A DNA stretch of 64,000 nt, taken from assembly GCA_011050675.1 (NCBI GenBank), contig DRFI01000021.1, positions 124,001 through 188,000 of the forward strand, in the 5' to 3' direction. Below the pieces are notes generated by a model. The model saw only the letters and a list, made by a program, of their open reading frames with translations. It was not told where the DNA came from and did not search any database. The first letter of the stretch is position 1. Each line of letters starts with the position of its first letter. This DNA is from Maribacter sp. (GTDB lineage: Bacteria; Bacteroidota; Bacteroidia; Flavobacteriales; Flavobacteriaceae). A program made the position numbers and the translations under genes. Below are positions 35,499-44,631 of the stretch, in pieces.

Positions 35499-35824
35499 GC
35501 GGAATCAGAAAATAAAAAACAAAAACTAAATCTTTTTAAAAAATTTTTATTGCCATTTTTATCGGTTTCATTTCATTTATTACATTTTACCCATTCTTAT
35601 ATATTTATCATCATTTCATAAATCTAGATTAGTTTAATTCTGTATTAACTTTAAAAAAATCAGGGCTTAATGCATCCAAAACTGAGATTAACATAATCTT
35701 GGAATAATTGAAAAAAATAAAGGTCATGGTGAAAACAAATAACTACAATAATATGCATGATTAAAAACTAAACAACGCGACTGCTAATTGTCGAGCAATT
35801 GGTAATTACTAATTGAATAAAAAA

Positions 35825-36214
35825 ATGAGTTCAAAAACTGCAATTAAAACTATGCTTTATCTACTGGTAGCGGTAATACTTTTTCACTTAAGTATTTTAA
35901 CGAAAATTGTACCTTATGAAATCACTTGGGGAGGAAGGCTAAAAAATGATTTGGAGATGTTTTTTTTTGAAACTATTTCTGTAATTATCAATCTATTTTT
36001 AATTTCGATTCTAATGATAAAAGGAAGGTATTTAAGAGAGTATATATCGATGAAAATCGTGAATATTTCTTTATGGATTTTCTTCATATTATTTGGGTTA
36101 AATACTATTGGTAATATCTTAGCTAGAACCAATTTTGAGAAATTTTTCACAATATTAACATTAGCTTTTTCAATTTTAATTTCGATAATTCTCAAAAAAA
36201 AAAACGCACAATAA
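35825..36214 (+). CDS. Four-helix membrane protein, unknown function
   Basis: About 129 residues from the ATG at 35825; a TTG four codons upstream is possible but unneeded. Four predicted transmembrane helices (about 10-28, 45-65, 75-95, 100-122) and a basic C-terminus. No family recognised. Not obviously linked to its neighbours; a Crp-type regulator follows 111 bp later. Confidence 0.55.
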   Translation: MSSKTAIKTMLYLLVAVILFHLSILTKIVPYEITWGGRLKNDLEMFFFETISVIINLFLISILMIKGRYLREYISMKIVNISLWIFFILFGLNTIGNILARTNFEKFFTILTLAFSILISIILKKKNAQ

Positions 36215-36325
36215 AGAACTTAGCTAAAAATAAATTAAAGGATAGCTTAAGTGATTAAATTAATTTCTACAATTTATTAGCTTTAACACATAAATCAGTA
36301 TACTACCAATTAAAATATCCTTTCG

Positions 36326-36910
36326 TTGGCAATAATTAAAAAATTAGCATTGAAAAAATTCTTATCCGATATATTTGAAGTAAACGATAAAATTCTAGAT
36401 GAATATATCTCTAATTGGACGGAATATTCAATACCGAAAAATATTATAATTACTGAGGCTAAAAAAACTGAGCGTTACATATATTTTGTGATAGAAGGGA
36501 TTCAGAAGTCATACTATTTAAATGAAGGAAAACAACATATAATGTTTTTTGCTTACAGTCCTTCTTTTAGTGGTGTTATAGAGTCATTTCTCACTCAAAC
36601 ACCTTCTAAATATCACCTTGAAACAATTACGGATAGTAAACTGTTACGATTATCTTATGAAAAACATAAGCAATTACTACAAGAGCATCGGGAACTAGAA
36701 ACGCTTTTTAGAAAGGTTACGGAACGGTTTTTATTAGGCGTTATAGAAAGACATCATCAACTAATGGCTTTTAATGTTGAAACTCGTTTTAGAAGTTTTA
36801 TGACTAGAAGTCCACACTTGTTAAATATGATTTCTCAGAAAGATATTGCTTCATATTTACGAATTGACCCTACTAACTTCAGTAAATTAATCAACACAAT
36901 CAAACTTTGA
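36326..36910 (+). CDS. Crp/Fnr-family transcriptional regulator
   Basis: A 194-residue regulator with an N-terminal cyclic-nucleotide-binding beta-barrel (NIIITEAKKTERYIYFVIEG, then YSPSFSGVIESFLT) and a C-terminal helix-turn-helix (MISQKDIASYLRIDPTNFSKLINTI). The typical Bacteroidota form, in which the cNMP-binding arginine/serine pocket is poorly conserved. Start is a TTG at 36326, or a second TTG 24 bp later; there is no ATG before the domain. Truncated slightly at the C-terminus relative to usual members. Confidence 0.8.
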   Translation: MAIIKKLALKKFLSDIFEVNDKILDEYISNWTEYSIPKNIIITEAKKTERYIYFVIEGIQKSYYLNEGKQHIMFFAYSPSFSGVIESFLTQTPSKYHLETITDSKLLRLSYEKHKQLLQEHRELETLFRKVTERFLLGVIERHHQLMAFNVETRFRSFMTRSPHLLNMISQKDIASYLRIDPTNFSKLINTIKL

Positions 36911-36996
36911 AAATCTTGGTTTTTACCAAGAATAGAATAATTAACTCTTCAGAATTTTGTGTCAATATGAATCTAAAAGAGAAGTTTCTGAGATTA

Positions 36997-37173
36997 ATGA
37001 AATACGCATTTATAATAGGAATCACAATGTTCTCAATGCACAACAAATTCAACGTAACAATATGACAAATCAAGAAATTTTAAAAAAAGGTTTAAAATGG
37101 AATTATAAAAGAATCTCATTTGATTTATGATATTTCTGAATGGAGAAAATTATATGAGCAAGTGAAAAAGTAA
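36997..37173 (+). pseudogene. Internally deleted copy of the SnoaL-like gene at 43.0 kb
   Basis: The first about 90 bp match the start of 42985-43437 (ATAGGAAT, ATGTTC, CAACAAATT, ATGACAAATCAAGAAATT). The sequence then jumps to its last 75 bp (AAAGAATC.CATTTGATTTATGAT, GAATGGAGAAAATT.TATGAGCAA). The roughly 260-bp middle is lost and the frame is broken by a small deletion and a TGA. The stop TAA is at 37171. Confidence 0.75.
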
Positions 37174-37252
37174 GTTAACTATGTGTCTTAATGAACATTT
37201 GAAAAAAACCGAAGTCAAATTGGAAATTATTGAAAAACAAAAAAAAGAATAT

Positions 37253-37693
37253 ATGATTTCAACCGACAAAAAAAAGTTGGACATTTCACTAATTCACAAT
37301 TTTTTGACATATAAATCAGGTTGGAGTAACGGAATTTCATATGAAAAAGTGGAAAAGTCGGTTAATAATTCCTTGAATTTTGGAATTTATTTTGATAAAA
37401 AACTAATTGGATATGCAAGAATTATTTCTGATTTTTCTACTATCGCATATTTAGGAGATGTTTTTATTCTAAAAGAACATCGAGGGCTTGGATTAAGTAA
37501 ATGGCTTATGGAAATGATTATGGAACATAAGGAATTACAAGATTTGAGACGTTGGATTTTATTAACAAGTACAGCAGAATGGCTCTATGAAAAATACGGA
37601 TTTACAAAACTATCCAAACCTGAAATTTATATGGAAAAATTCAGTCCGAATGTTTACGGACATGAAGAAAATATTAAACCTAAGACTTTTTAA
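37253..37693 (+). CDS. GNAT-family N-acetyltransferase
   Basis: Acetyl-CoA-dependent acetyltransferase, 146 residues from the ATG at 37253; the frame is open 72 bp further upstream, but that part is unlike the family. The acetyl-CoA loop is FILKEHRGLGLSKWLME and the C-terminal EWLYEKYGFTKLSKPEIYME is typical of the small GNAT group that acts on amino groups of small molecules. Substrate unknown. Its leader carries a copy of a sequence also found before 41051. Confidence 0.85.
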   Translation: MISTDKKKLDISLIHNFLTYKSGWSNGISYEKVEKSVNNSLNFGIYFDKKLIGYARIISDFSTIAYLGDVFILKEHRGLGLSKWLMEMIMEHKELQDLRRWILLTSTAEWLYEKYGFTKLSKPEIYMEKFSPNVYGHEENIKPKTF

Positions 37694-37840
37694 AATCACT
37701 TCTAATTAAAGCCTACCTATGAAAATCCTTATAGATTCTCTAATTAGTTTTGTATTTGATAAATTAGATGTTTAACTAACGAAAACAATATTATATAAAA
37801 ACGTTGCATGTAATGTTAATACATACTTGAAATATATAAA

Positions 37841-38590
37841 ATGACCTATTACCAACAAGCATCAAATGAAGTTTTGAAACAGTACATCAGATGTTTTTGG
37901 TGGTTAGACAACGATTCATCAAAAAACCTTAATTACACGATTTTACCAGACGGTTTTTTTGATATTATCGTTCGCTTTGATAATTACAAGTACCAAAGTA
38001 CCGTGCTAACAGGACTATACACAAAAGAGCTCGCAGTGGTAATCCCACCAAATCATCAACTTTTCGGAATACAGTTCAAATTACCAGCTGCAGAATATAC
38101 ATTCTACGAAAGTATTGCTCCCTTATTAAACTCCGAAAAAAAGTTACCCGCTGCTTTTTGGAATCTTAATGCATTTGACTTTTTAGAAAACACATATACG
38201 ATTGATAGGTTAAGTTCATTAATAAGTAAAGAAATCAATAAAGAGAATAATCCAGACGATCGAAAACTTAATCTTTTCAGATTATTGAGCCAAACTAAGG
38301 GCAATGAAAGCGTGAGTTATTTTGCCGATAAAGTATTTTGGTCTAGTAGGCAAATCAACAGATATTTTAATAAAATGTTCGGGCTTTCACTAAAAAGTTA
38401 TTGTAATATATTACGATGTTCGGCATCATTCAAAGACATAAAAAATGGAGATTTATTGTCTAATCAAAATTATTACGATAGATCTCATTTTAATAAAGAA
38501 ATAAAGAAATACACCAACCAGACTCCAAAAAGCCTTTCACATAACGAAAACGACCGGTTTTTACAAATTTCTATCATCCCTAGTGAGTAA
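37841..38590 (+). CDS. AraC-family transcriptional regulator
   Basis: A 249-residue regulator with an N-terminal sensor domain of the DUF6597 kind (CFWWLDNDSSKNLNYTILPDGFFDIIVRF, then GIQFKLPAAEYTF) and two helix-turn-helix units (ESVSYFADKVFWSSRQINRYFNKMFG; NYYDRSHFNKEIKKYTNQTPKSL). It lies 35 bp before an alpha/beta hydrolase, which is the likely target. A second, gutted copy of the same two-gene module lies at 35069. Confidence 0.88.
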   Translation: MTYYQQASNEVLKQYIRCFWWLDNDSSKNLNYTILPDGFFDIIVRFDNYKYQSTVLTGLYTKELAVVIPPNHQLFGIQFKLPAAEYTFYESIAPLLNSEKKLPAAFWNLNAFDFLENTYTIDRLSSLISKEINKENNPDDRKLNLFRLLSQTKGNESVSYFADKVFWSSRQINRYFNKMFGLSLKSYCNILRCSASFKDIKNGDLLSNQNYYDRSHFNKEIKKYTNQTPKSLSHNENDRFLQISIIPSE

Positions 38591-38625
38591 CTTCGTGATA
38601 GTACTAGCCATAATAAACAATAGAG

Positions 38626-39534
38626 ATGGACAAAGAAGTGGTTGCTTGGAAAAATAAGGGTCAAAAAACAAATGTAAAAGGTTATCAAATATTTTACATA
38701 AAAGAAGGTAGTGGCCCCAATCTTTTAATACTTCATGGGTATCCTTTCAATACTTTCGAGTGGAAATCTGTTTGGAAAAATTTAGTAAAAGATTATACCG
38801 TTTTTACATTTGATTATTTGGGCATGGGATTTTCAGATAAACCCAAAAATCATGACTATAGCTTTCAGGAACATTGCGAAATGGTCAATTCTCTAATTGA
38901 GCAATGGGGTATTAAACAAACTCATATCCTATCACATGATCTAGGAGTTAGTATTGTGCAAGAATTATTAGCCAGGGACTTAGCATCACAAAACTACTTT
39001 AAAATACAATCGGTGGTATTTATGAACGGCGGTTTGTTTATGGATAGTTACAAACCAAGAATGATACAACGGTTGCTTTCACAGTCTCCCAAGCCTATTG
39101 GAAAGTTGTTAAGCAAATTGCTAACTAAAAAGAAATTAGAAAAATCAATAAAAACAATTTTTGGACCCAACACCCAACCTACAGACCAACTCATAAATCA
39201 ATTCTGGGATATTTTAAATTATAACGACGGCAAGTCAATTGCATACTTAATAGGGAGGCTGGTTTTTGATAAGTTAAACCATCAAAAAAGATGGATAAGT
39301 GCAATGCAAAACACCAAGATTCCAATGTGTTTTATAAATGGTCCAAACGATCCCAATTCTGGTATTCACATGGCTAAGCGATATAAAGAATTGATTCCAA
39401 ACCCAAATGTAAAGTTACTAAGAAAGGGCATTGGTCATTGGCCACAGATTGAGGATCCCGGTGGTGTTTTGTCATATTACCAAGATTTTAGAAACGAAAT
39501 CAATAAATTATTAAATGGTACATCTCTTGATTAA
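38626..39534 (+). CDS. Alpha/beta hydrolase of the haloalkane dehalogenase/epoxide hydrolase group
   Basis: A 302-residue soluble hydrolase. Oxyanion motif LLILHGYPFNTFEW (about residue 33). The nucleophile elbow is LSHDLGVSIV with Asp105, as in haloalkane dehalogenases and epoxide hydrolases rather than serine esterases. FTFDYLGMGFSDKP and the late GIGHWPQIEDPGG supply the remaining family marks, including the catalytic His. Substrate unknown; probably controlled by the AraC regulator upstream. Confidence 0.88.
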   Translation: MDKEVVAWKNKGQKTNVKGYQIFYIKEGSGPNLLILHGYPFNTFEWKSVWKNLVKDYTVFTFDYLGMGFSDKPKNHDYSFQEHCEMVNSLIEQWGIKQTHILSHDLGVSIVQELLARDLASQNYFKIQSVVFMNGGLFMDSYKPRMIQRLLSQSPKPIGKLLSKLLTKKKLEKSIKTIFGPNTQPTDQLINQFWDILNYNDGKSIAYLIGRLVFDKLNHQKRWISAMQNTKIPMCFINGPNDPNSGIHMAKRYKELIPNPNVKLLRKGIGHWPQIEDPGGVLSYYQDFRNEINKLLNGTSLD

Positions 39535-39609
39535 AAAAAATTTCTCAAACTAGAAATTACTTGTAATGAAATACCCCGCATAACAGTAATTACTTAAAGA
39601 CAAATAGTA

Positions 39610-40038
39610 ATGATAAAAAAAATAGCGATAACATTTAGTGTAATATTATATGCAATTATCGTCCCTTTTTTGGATATAAATGAAACGCATGTTTGGAATC
39701 CAGATTGGACTCCTCATGCTCGCATCCATGAAGTTTGGCAATTGATTTCCAATTCAAGTATTGGAATATTGTGCTTGTGGTTAGTTTGGTATAAAAAAGA
39801 AGTTCTATTAAGTACAATATTAAGTCTAATAGTTACGGGAGGATTTTTATTAGCATTCTTCTTAAAAGATGGATATGGTGGTTCTATGAAATATTTAGAT
39901 GGAAGTGAAAAGACTGTATTTGGAATTAATATTGGAATTTTAGGATTTGGAATTGCGTTCTTATTATTAATCCTGTCACAAATACTTTCAACAAAAAAAA
40001 GAATGAACCCAACAAAGAACTTAGGTGAAAACAAGTAA
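39610..40038 (+). CDS. Four-helix membrane protein, possibly DUF6640-like
   Basis: A 142-residue protein with helices near 5-22, 45-63, 68-88 and 105-127. The loop after helix 1 reads NPDWTPHARIHEVWQ, and I connect the H-A-R-x-H-x-V-W-Q pattern with a small membrane family (DUF6640-like), but not firmly. No functional clue. It stands alone between the hydrolase and the PhzF pseudogene. Confidence 0.6.
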   Translation: MIKKIAITFSVILYAIIVPFLDINETHVWNPDWTPHARIHEVWQLISNSSIGILCLWLVWYKKEVLLSTILSLIVTGGFLLAFFLKDGYGGSMKYLDGSEKTVFGINIGILGFGIAFLLLILSQILSTKKRMNPTKNLGENK

Positions 40039-40083
40039 TTTACCTTATACAACCTCGTTGTAGTCAATTAAAAAAGCTATCCT

Positions 40084-40851
40084 GTAAAATTAAATTATTA
40101 CCAAATAGATGCTTTTACCGATAAGATATTCGGAGGAAACCCTGCAAAAGTTGTTCGACTAAATGAATGGTTGAAAGATGAATTACTTCAGAATATTGCA
40201 AAATAAAATTATTTTGATGCTACTGCATCTTTTATATACAATAGTGGAGAAAATATAGAATTAAGATGGTTTACACCTAATTTAGAACTTGATTTAGGTG
40301 GTCATGCAACTTTTGCAACAACTCACGTCCTAACAACAATTTTAGATTATGATAAAAGCAAAATGGTTTTCAATACTAAAAGTAGACAATTGTATGTTCA
40401 CGTTGAAAATGATATGTATGTAATAAATTCACCTGAAAGTAATCCTGTCAAGAGTGAATTACCGAATTTTATAAAAGAAGTTCTAAAGTCAAGAGATTAT
40501 ATTTTGGTTTATGAAACCGAGCAAGGTGTTAGGAGTATTAAAATTGATAAAAGTATTTTTGATAAAGAAAATATTGACCCAGGAGGTGTTGTAATAACTG
40601 CAAAAGGAAATAATTCTGATTTTGTGTCAAGATTCTTCATTCCTAAAGCAACAATATTTGAAGACCCTGATACTGGTTCTGCCCATGCCTCATTAATTCC
40701 ATATTGGAGCAAAGTTCTGAATAAAAAAGGAATGTCTGCAATTCAGTTATCGACTCGTAAAGGAAAGTTATTTTGTACAAATAAAAAAGAAAGGGTCTTG
40801 ATAGCTGGAAAGGCAAAAACGTTTTCGGAAGGAACATTGTGGACAGAATAA
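40084..40851 (+). pseudogene. PhzF-family isomerase pseudogene
   Basis: The whole gene can be read in one frame (KLNYYQIDAFTDKIFGGNPA, LELDLGGHATFATTHVL, FEDPDTGSAHASLIPYW). However, the start codon is now GTA and a TAA interrupts codon 41. The active-site region, normally SETAF-like with a catalytic Glu, reads NYFDATASF. The uninterrupted part from 40363 would give 162 residues but no full catalytic domain. Recently inactivated. Confidence 0.8.
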
Positions 40852-40854
40852 CTG

Positions 40855-41045
40855 GCTACAACAAAGAACTGATGTAAAAAACATAGGGCATTTGTGGTTT
40901 AATTGAAAGTTTGGATATATTGATAAAGTCCGCTAAATATAAAAAAATGACATTTAAAAATAAAGAACAAGCAATAAGGTTAGAAATCAATTTAGTGTAA
41001 ACCCTAATCTTAACTTGTGTAAGCTATGTACCTTAACGAACATTA
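40855..41045 (+). repeat. Cassette-boundary-like intergenic sequence
   Basis: A non-coding stretch with TGGCTACAAC at its left and TGTAAGCTATGTACCTTAACG near its right end. I recognise this pattern from intergenic sequences in other marine flavobacteria, from memory only. The right-end part recurs, degenerate, at 37170-37203 (AACTATGTGTCTTAATGAAC), again just before a gene. Confidence 0.45.
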
Positions 41046-41050
41046 TAACT

Positions 41051-41944
41051 ATGAACAAACTCAAAATTATCTTACTAATTACAATTGGCGTTTTAAGTTG
41101 TAAAAATGAAACTGAGAATGCTGAAATGCAATTTTTAACCGAACAAATTCCAAACAATATTCCTCTTGAGTTTAAGCAAAATTTAATTCCTAAAAATAAG
41201 CTCATCCATAAAGGAATATTTAGTCCCGACTTAAAAGAATTTTATTATACAATTTCGGATAATAGTTTTGAGAAATTTGAAGTACTCGTAATAAAAAAAA
41301 ATAATGGCGACTGGTCTAAACCAAAGAAGGCATTTTTCAACAGTGAATGTAACGAACACGGAATGAGTTTTTCACCTGATGGTAATTCTATTTATTTTAG
41401 TTCAACCAGGCCGACCAATATTGAAGGTGTTTTTGAAACTTGGCATATTTGGAAATCTGATAAAGTTAATGGAGAATGGAAAGAACCTATTTTTGTGGAT
41501 ATCCCAAACATGAGAGAAAGATTAGTTTCACATCCTATAATTACTAATTCAGGAACTCTATATTTTCACTCAAGCAATTTGGACTATAGTGAAATGGATA
41601 TTTATAATTCGAAACAAGTTGACGGGAAGTTTGAAGATGCAAAAAAAACTCGAATTTCCATGAATTCTATAGCTGGAAAATGCACACCATTTGTTTCACC
41701 AAAAGAAGATTATCTAATTTTTGCGTCAATTGGTAACCAGCTTGACTTGATGATTAGCTATAATGATGGAAAAGGCGGATGGATAAACACTAAAAAATTG
41801 AATAATAAAATCAATAATAAGGGACAGGGAAATCCATATGTAACGCCTAACAATAAGTTTCTCTTTTTTACAACTGGCGAATATTTGGAAAAAAATTGGA
41901 AAGTGAATTGGGTCAATATTGAAACTGAAATAACCATTGATTAA
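41051..41944 (+). CDS. PD40/TolB-like beta-propeller lipoprotein
   Basis: About 297 residues from the ATG at 41051, chosen because it begins the lipoprotein signal (MNKLKIILLITIGVLSC, Cys17). The mature part is a series of WD40-like PD40 blades: GMSFSPDGNSIYFSSTRP, HPIITNSGTLYFHSSN, PFVSPKEDYLIFAS, and NPYVTPNNKFLFFTTGE. Such proteins bind ligands or partners in the envelope. Function here unknown. Confidence 0.82.
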   Translation: MNKLKIILLITIGVLSCKNETENAEMQFLTEQIPNNIPLEFKQNLIPKNKLIHKGIFSPDLKEFYYTISDNSFEKFEVLVIKKNNGDWSKPKKAFFNSECNEHGMSFSPDGNSIYFSSTRPTNIEGVFETWHIWKSDKVNGEWKEPIFVDIPNMRERLVSHPIITNSGTLYFHSSNLDYSEMDIYNSKQVDGKFEDAKKTRISMNSIAGKCTPFVSPKEDYLIFASIGNQLDLMISYNDGKGGWINTKKLNNKINNKGQGNPYVTPNNKFLFFTTGEYLEKNWKVNWVNIETEITID

Positions 41945-42090
41945 TGCCAATTAAATATCCTATTAATTAGTGCTTTTAAATTCCCTAAGTAAATCCTAGG
42001 CAATTTTCAGCTCAGTCCGCATTTGCTAAATCTGGTATTTAAAATATGTAACTAACCTTAAACAATCTCGTTGCACGTTATTTGAGAAAA

Positions 42091-42615
42091 ATGAAAATTA
42101 AAGTAACCAAAGGTAAATTAAGGTATACGCTGACCTGTATAAGACGGGACGGAAGTTCAACAACTGTTAATCTAGGTCCAAATGTCCCAAACCACGATTT
42201 TACTCATTTTATAGTGGAGAATAAATTTAAATTGAAAGAAGGTTTCTTCGGTACTATTAAAGCAGGAAAAATGATTGCTGAGTTATCTGGCGCTGAATTA
42301 ATAAAAGATGTATCCCCGGAAACTTGGCTTTCGGAAATACTAGCTAGAAATCTTCAGTCATTGCAGTCTGGTGCTGTAGCCATAGAACAATTTGCAGAAA
42401 TTGTTAGATGGGAAGCGAAAAAAATCGACGGAATAGTGGTTCCAAAAATGAACTTTGAGGACGTCCGTAAAATGAAACAGGATTTTGACACTCTATGTAA
42501 AAGATGGAGTTTGATGTATAGAAAAGGGCTAAAAGTTAATAGAGAACTTGGAAAACAACAATATGAAGATATTAAAAGTGAGGAACCGGATACTATATTA
42601 CATAACACTAAATGA
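42091..42615 (+). CDS. Conserved hypothetical protein with HDxxHxxVE motif
   Basis: 174 residues from the ATG at 42091 (a TTG lies three codons upstream). The start is a small beta-strand pair (IKVTKGKLRYTLTCIRRDGSST) followed by PNHDFTHFIVENKFKLKEGFFG, with His35, Asp36, His39 and Glu43 in a cluster that could bind metal. I have seen this H-D-x-x-H-x-x-V-E ... G-F-F-G layout in unnamed proteins of several phyla. The C-terminal half is helical and charged. Function unknown. Confidence 0.65.
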   Translation: MKIKVTKGKLRYTLTCIRRDGSSTTVNLGPNVPNHDFTHFIVENKFKLKEGFFGTIKAGKMIAELSGAELIKDVSPETWLSEILARNLQSLQSGAVAIEQFAEIVRWEAKKIDGIVVPKMNFEDVRKMKQDFDTLCKRWSLMYRKGLKVNRELGKQQYEDIKSEEPDTILHNTK

Positions 42616-42984
42616 AATTATCCTATACTATGGGGTATGAAAAATAAAAGGAGAACGATTTTAGTTAGCCCTGTTCCCTATTTTATGTATTATGTACAAG
42701 GACATTCAGATATTGGATTAAATAAAAATTTTGAAAAGGTGCTTAATTAATTACATGGTGCACACCCCTCGAAAAATTTTATGGGTTCCTCTAAGATTCA
42801 GTTTCCTGTCGTAGCTTTAGTAGCTTGACAATAGCAACTAGCTTATTCAATATCGTACCAACTATAGTAAATTAATTAACAAAATCATATTTTAGAAATC
42901 ATGGTATTTACAAAGAATTAAGTCATTTGAGTTTTCTAGTTTCGTGTCATTATAATATCTAACAAATGACAAATTCAAGAAATT
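42616..42984. other. Gene-free gap
   Basis: 369 bp with stops in all frames. No terminator or strong inverted repeat seen. Probably decayed sequence between two accessory genes. Confidence 0.5.
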
Positions 42985-43437
42985 ATGAAGTTAATGATGT
43001 ACGGTTATTTAATAGGAATTATTATGTTCACCACAACTATTAATGCTCAACAAATTAAAAGTAACACTATGACAAATCAAGAAATTGTAAAGAAGTTTTT
43101 AAACGGATTTAATAATTCTGCCAAATTTAAAGAATCTTTAGATTTATTAGCCGATGATTATAAATTTAAAAATCCTATGGTTGAATTAAATTCAAAAGTA
43201 GAATTTACAAAATTAGCACAAGAAATTGGAAAAGTAATAACTGGAATAGAAATTATCCATACATCTGAAAATGGCAATTGGGTAGCAACAGTTTATAATT
43301 TTAAATCATCTATTCCTGGATTAGAATCAAACATAGCTTCTGAATGGTTTAGACTTGAAAATGGAATAATAAAAGAATCACATTTGATTTATGATGCTTC
43401 TGAATGGAGAAAATTTTATGAGCAAATGGAAGAATAA
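42985..43437 (+). CDS. Exported SnoaL/NTF2-like protein
   Basis: A 150-residue protein with a signal peptide (cleavage near INAQQ, residue 22) and a single NTF2-like/SnoaL-like cone-fold domain (NQEIVKKFLNGFNNS, LLADDYKFKNPMVELNSK, WFRLENGIIKESHLIYD). Family members are often enzymes or ligand-binding proteins; substrate unknown. A gutted copy lies at 36997. Confidence 0.75.
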   Translation: MKLMMYGYLIGIIMFTTTINAQQIKSNTMTNQEIVKKFLNGFNNSAKFKESLDLLADDYKFKNPMVELNSKVEFTKLAQEIGKVITGIEIIHTSENGNWVATVYNFKSSIPGLESNIASEWFRLENGIIKESHLIYDASEWRKFYEQMEE

Positions 43438-43483
43438 AGTGAGAAACCAAAACCAATCAAAGTAAACTCTAGCAATAATCAGA

Positions 43484-43933
43484 ATGAAAATCTCACAGCT
43501 TATAATTATGTTCTCATTATTAACTACGTCATTTTTTTGGGGTCAGAGTCCAGAATATCAGAAAAAGAAGGCGGAAAAAATCCAAATGAATTCGGTATTT
43601 ACTAAAATAATTAATAGAGAGTTAAAAGCTACCATTGTCTATGAGGATAAAGATATTATTGCCTTTTTTCCTCTGCGACCTCAAGCACCTATTCATTTAC
43701 TAATTGTTCCAAAAAAGGAAATACACACCATTAATGACGTTTCCGAAGAAGACACTTTATTACTTGGAAAACTATTTTTGGTTGCAAAAAAACTAGCGAA
43801 AGAACAAGGCATTTCTGAAACTGGCTACCGACTTTCCATAAATATTAATGAAGACGCAGGGCAATCTGTATTTCATTTGCACATGCATTTGTTAGGAGGT
43901 AAAAACTTAGGTCCTATGGTTACACAAGAATAA
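43484..43933 (+). CDS. Exported HIT-family protein
   Basis: Histidine-triad nucleotide-binding fold, 149 residues. The triad HLHMH is at 131-135, with IINRELKATIVYEDKDIIAFFPLRPQAPIHLLIVPKK before it, as in HINT-type nucleoside phosphoramidase/AMP-lysine hydrolases. It has a convincing N-terminal signal peptide (MKISQLIIMFSLLTTSFFWG), which cytosolic HIT proteins lack, so it probably acts in the periplasm. It follows the exported SnoaL-like gene by 46 bp. Confidence 0.82.
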   Translation: MKISQLIIMFSLLTTSFFWGQSPEYQKKKAEKIQMNSVFTKIINRELKATIVYEDKDIIAFFPLRPQAPIHLLIVPKKEIHTINDVSEEDTLLLGKLFLVAKKLAKEQGISETGYRLSININEDAGQSVFHLHMHLLGGKNLGPMVTQE

Positions 43934-43975
43934 TAAATACAATGTATTAAAAAACTTCAACTCGCCCAGAACATC

Positions 43976-44003
43976 TTTTAGTAAGTGATATCACTTGCTA
44001 AAA
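43976..44003. promoter_or_regulatory. 28-bp near-perfect palindrome
   Basis: TTTTAG-T-AAGTGAT / ATCACTT-G-CTAAAA pairs at all but one position. Not followed by a T-run. It lies between the HIT gene and the flavoprotein gene and could be an operator for the latter. Confidence 0.45.
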
Positions 44004-44124
44004 CCCAAAATGGATAAACTTACTTTGCTTTGGTTATGAAAGTGTATTCTAAGTAAATCATGAAAAAGTACAAACGTACAAAAACGTTGGCAACAACCTA
44101 AAAAAACAAAAACGTTAAGGACAC

Positions 44125-44631
44125 ATGAAGAAAGGAATTATAATTCTTGGAAGTTCGAACAGCTATGGCGAAACAAGAAAAATTGTTTCGTTTGTCAGCG
44201 AAAAAACGAGCTATCAAGTTATCGATTTGAAAACAAAAAATATAGCGGAATTCGATTATGAATTCAAAAACAGAAATGACGATTTTCATCCATTAATTAA
44301 AGAAATTGTAAATACCTATGACGTCATAATATTTGCAACACCGGTATATTGGTATTCAATGAGCGGAATTATGAAAACATTTTTTGACAGAATTTCAGAT
44401 TGTTTGGACATTGAAAAAGAAACAGGCAGAAAATTGAGAGGTTTAGAAATGGCAATTATCAGTTGCGGTACCGACAGAAAATTAAAGAATGGATTTCATA
44501 TACCATTTATTGAAACTGCTAAATATCTTGGAATGAATTATAAGACAGATGTTCATGGTTGGATTGAAAATGGAGTAATACCAATTTCCGTAAAAGATAA
44601 GTTAGATACATTCATAAAATCAATAGTGTAA
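44125..44631 (+). CDS. NADPH-dependent FMN reductase / flavodoxin-like protein
   Basis: A 168-residue flavodoxin-fold protein: IIILGSSNSYGETRKIVSF is the FMN-phosphate loop, and ATPVYWYSMSGIMKTFFDRISD is the flavin-ring loop typical of the NADPH-dependent FMN reductase and iron-sulfur flavoprotein group. Its stop overlaps the start of the next gene (TAATG), so the two are coupled. Role unknown, perhaps quinone or xenobiotic reduction. Confidence 0.85.
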   Translation: MKKGIIILGSSNSYGETRKIVSFVSEKTSYQVIDLKTKNIAEFDYEFKNRNDDFHPLIKEIVNTYDVIIFATPVYWYSMSGIMKTFFDRISDCLDIEKETGRKLRGLEMAIISCGTDRKLKNGFHIPFIETAKYLGMNYKTDVHGWIENGVIPISVKDKLDTFIKSIV

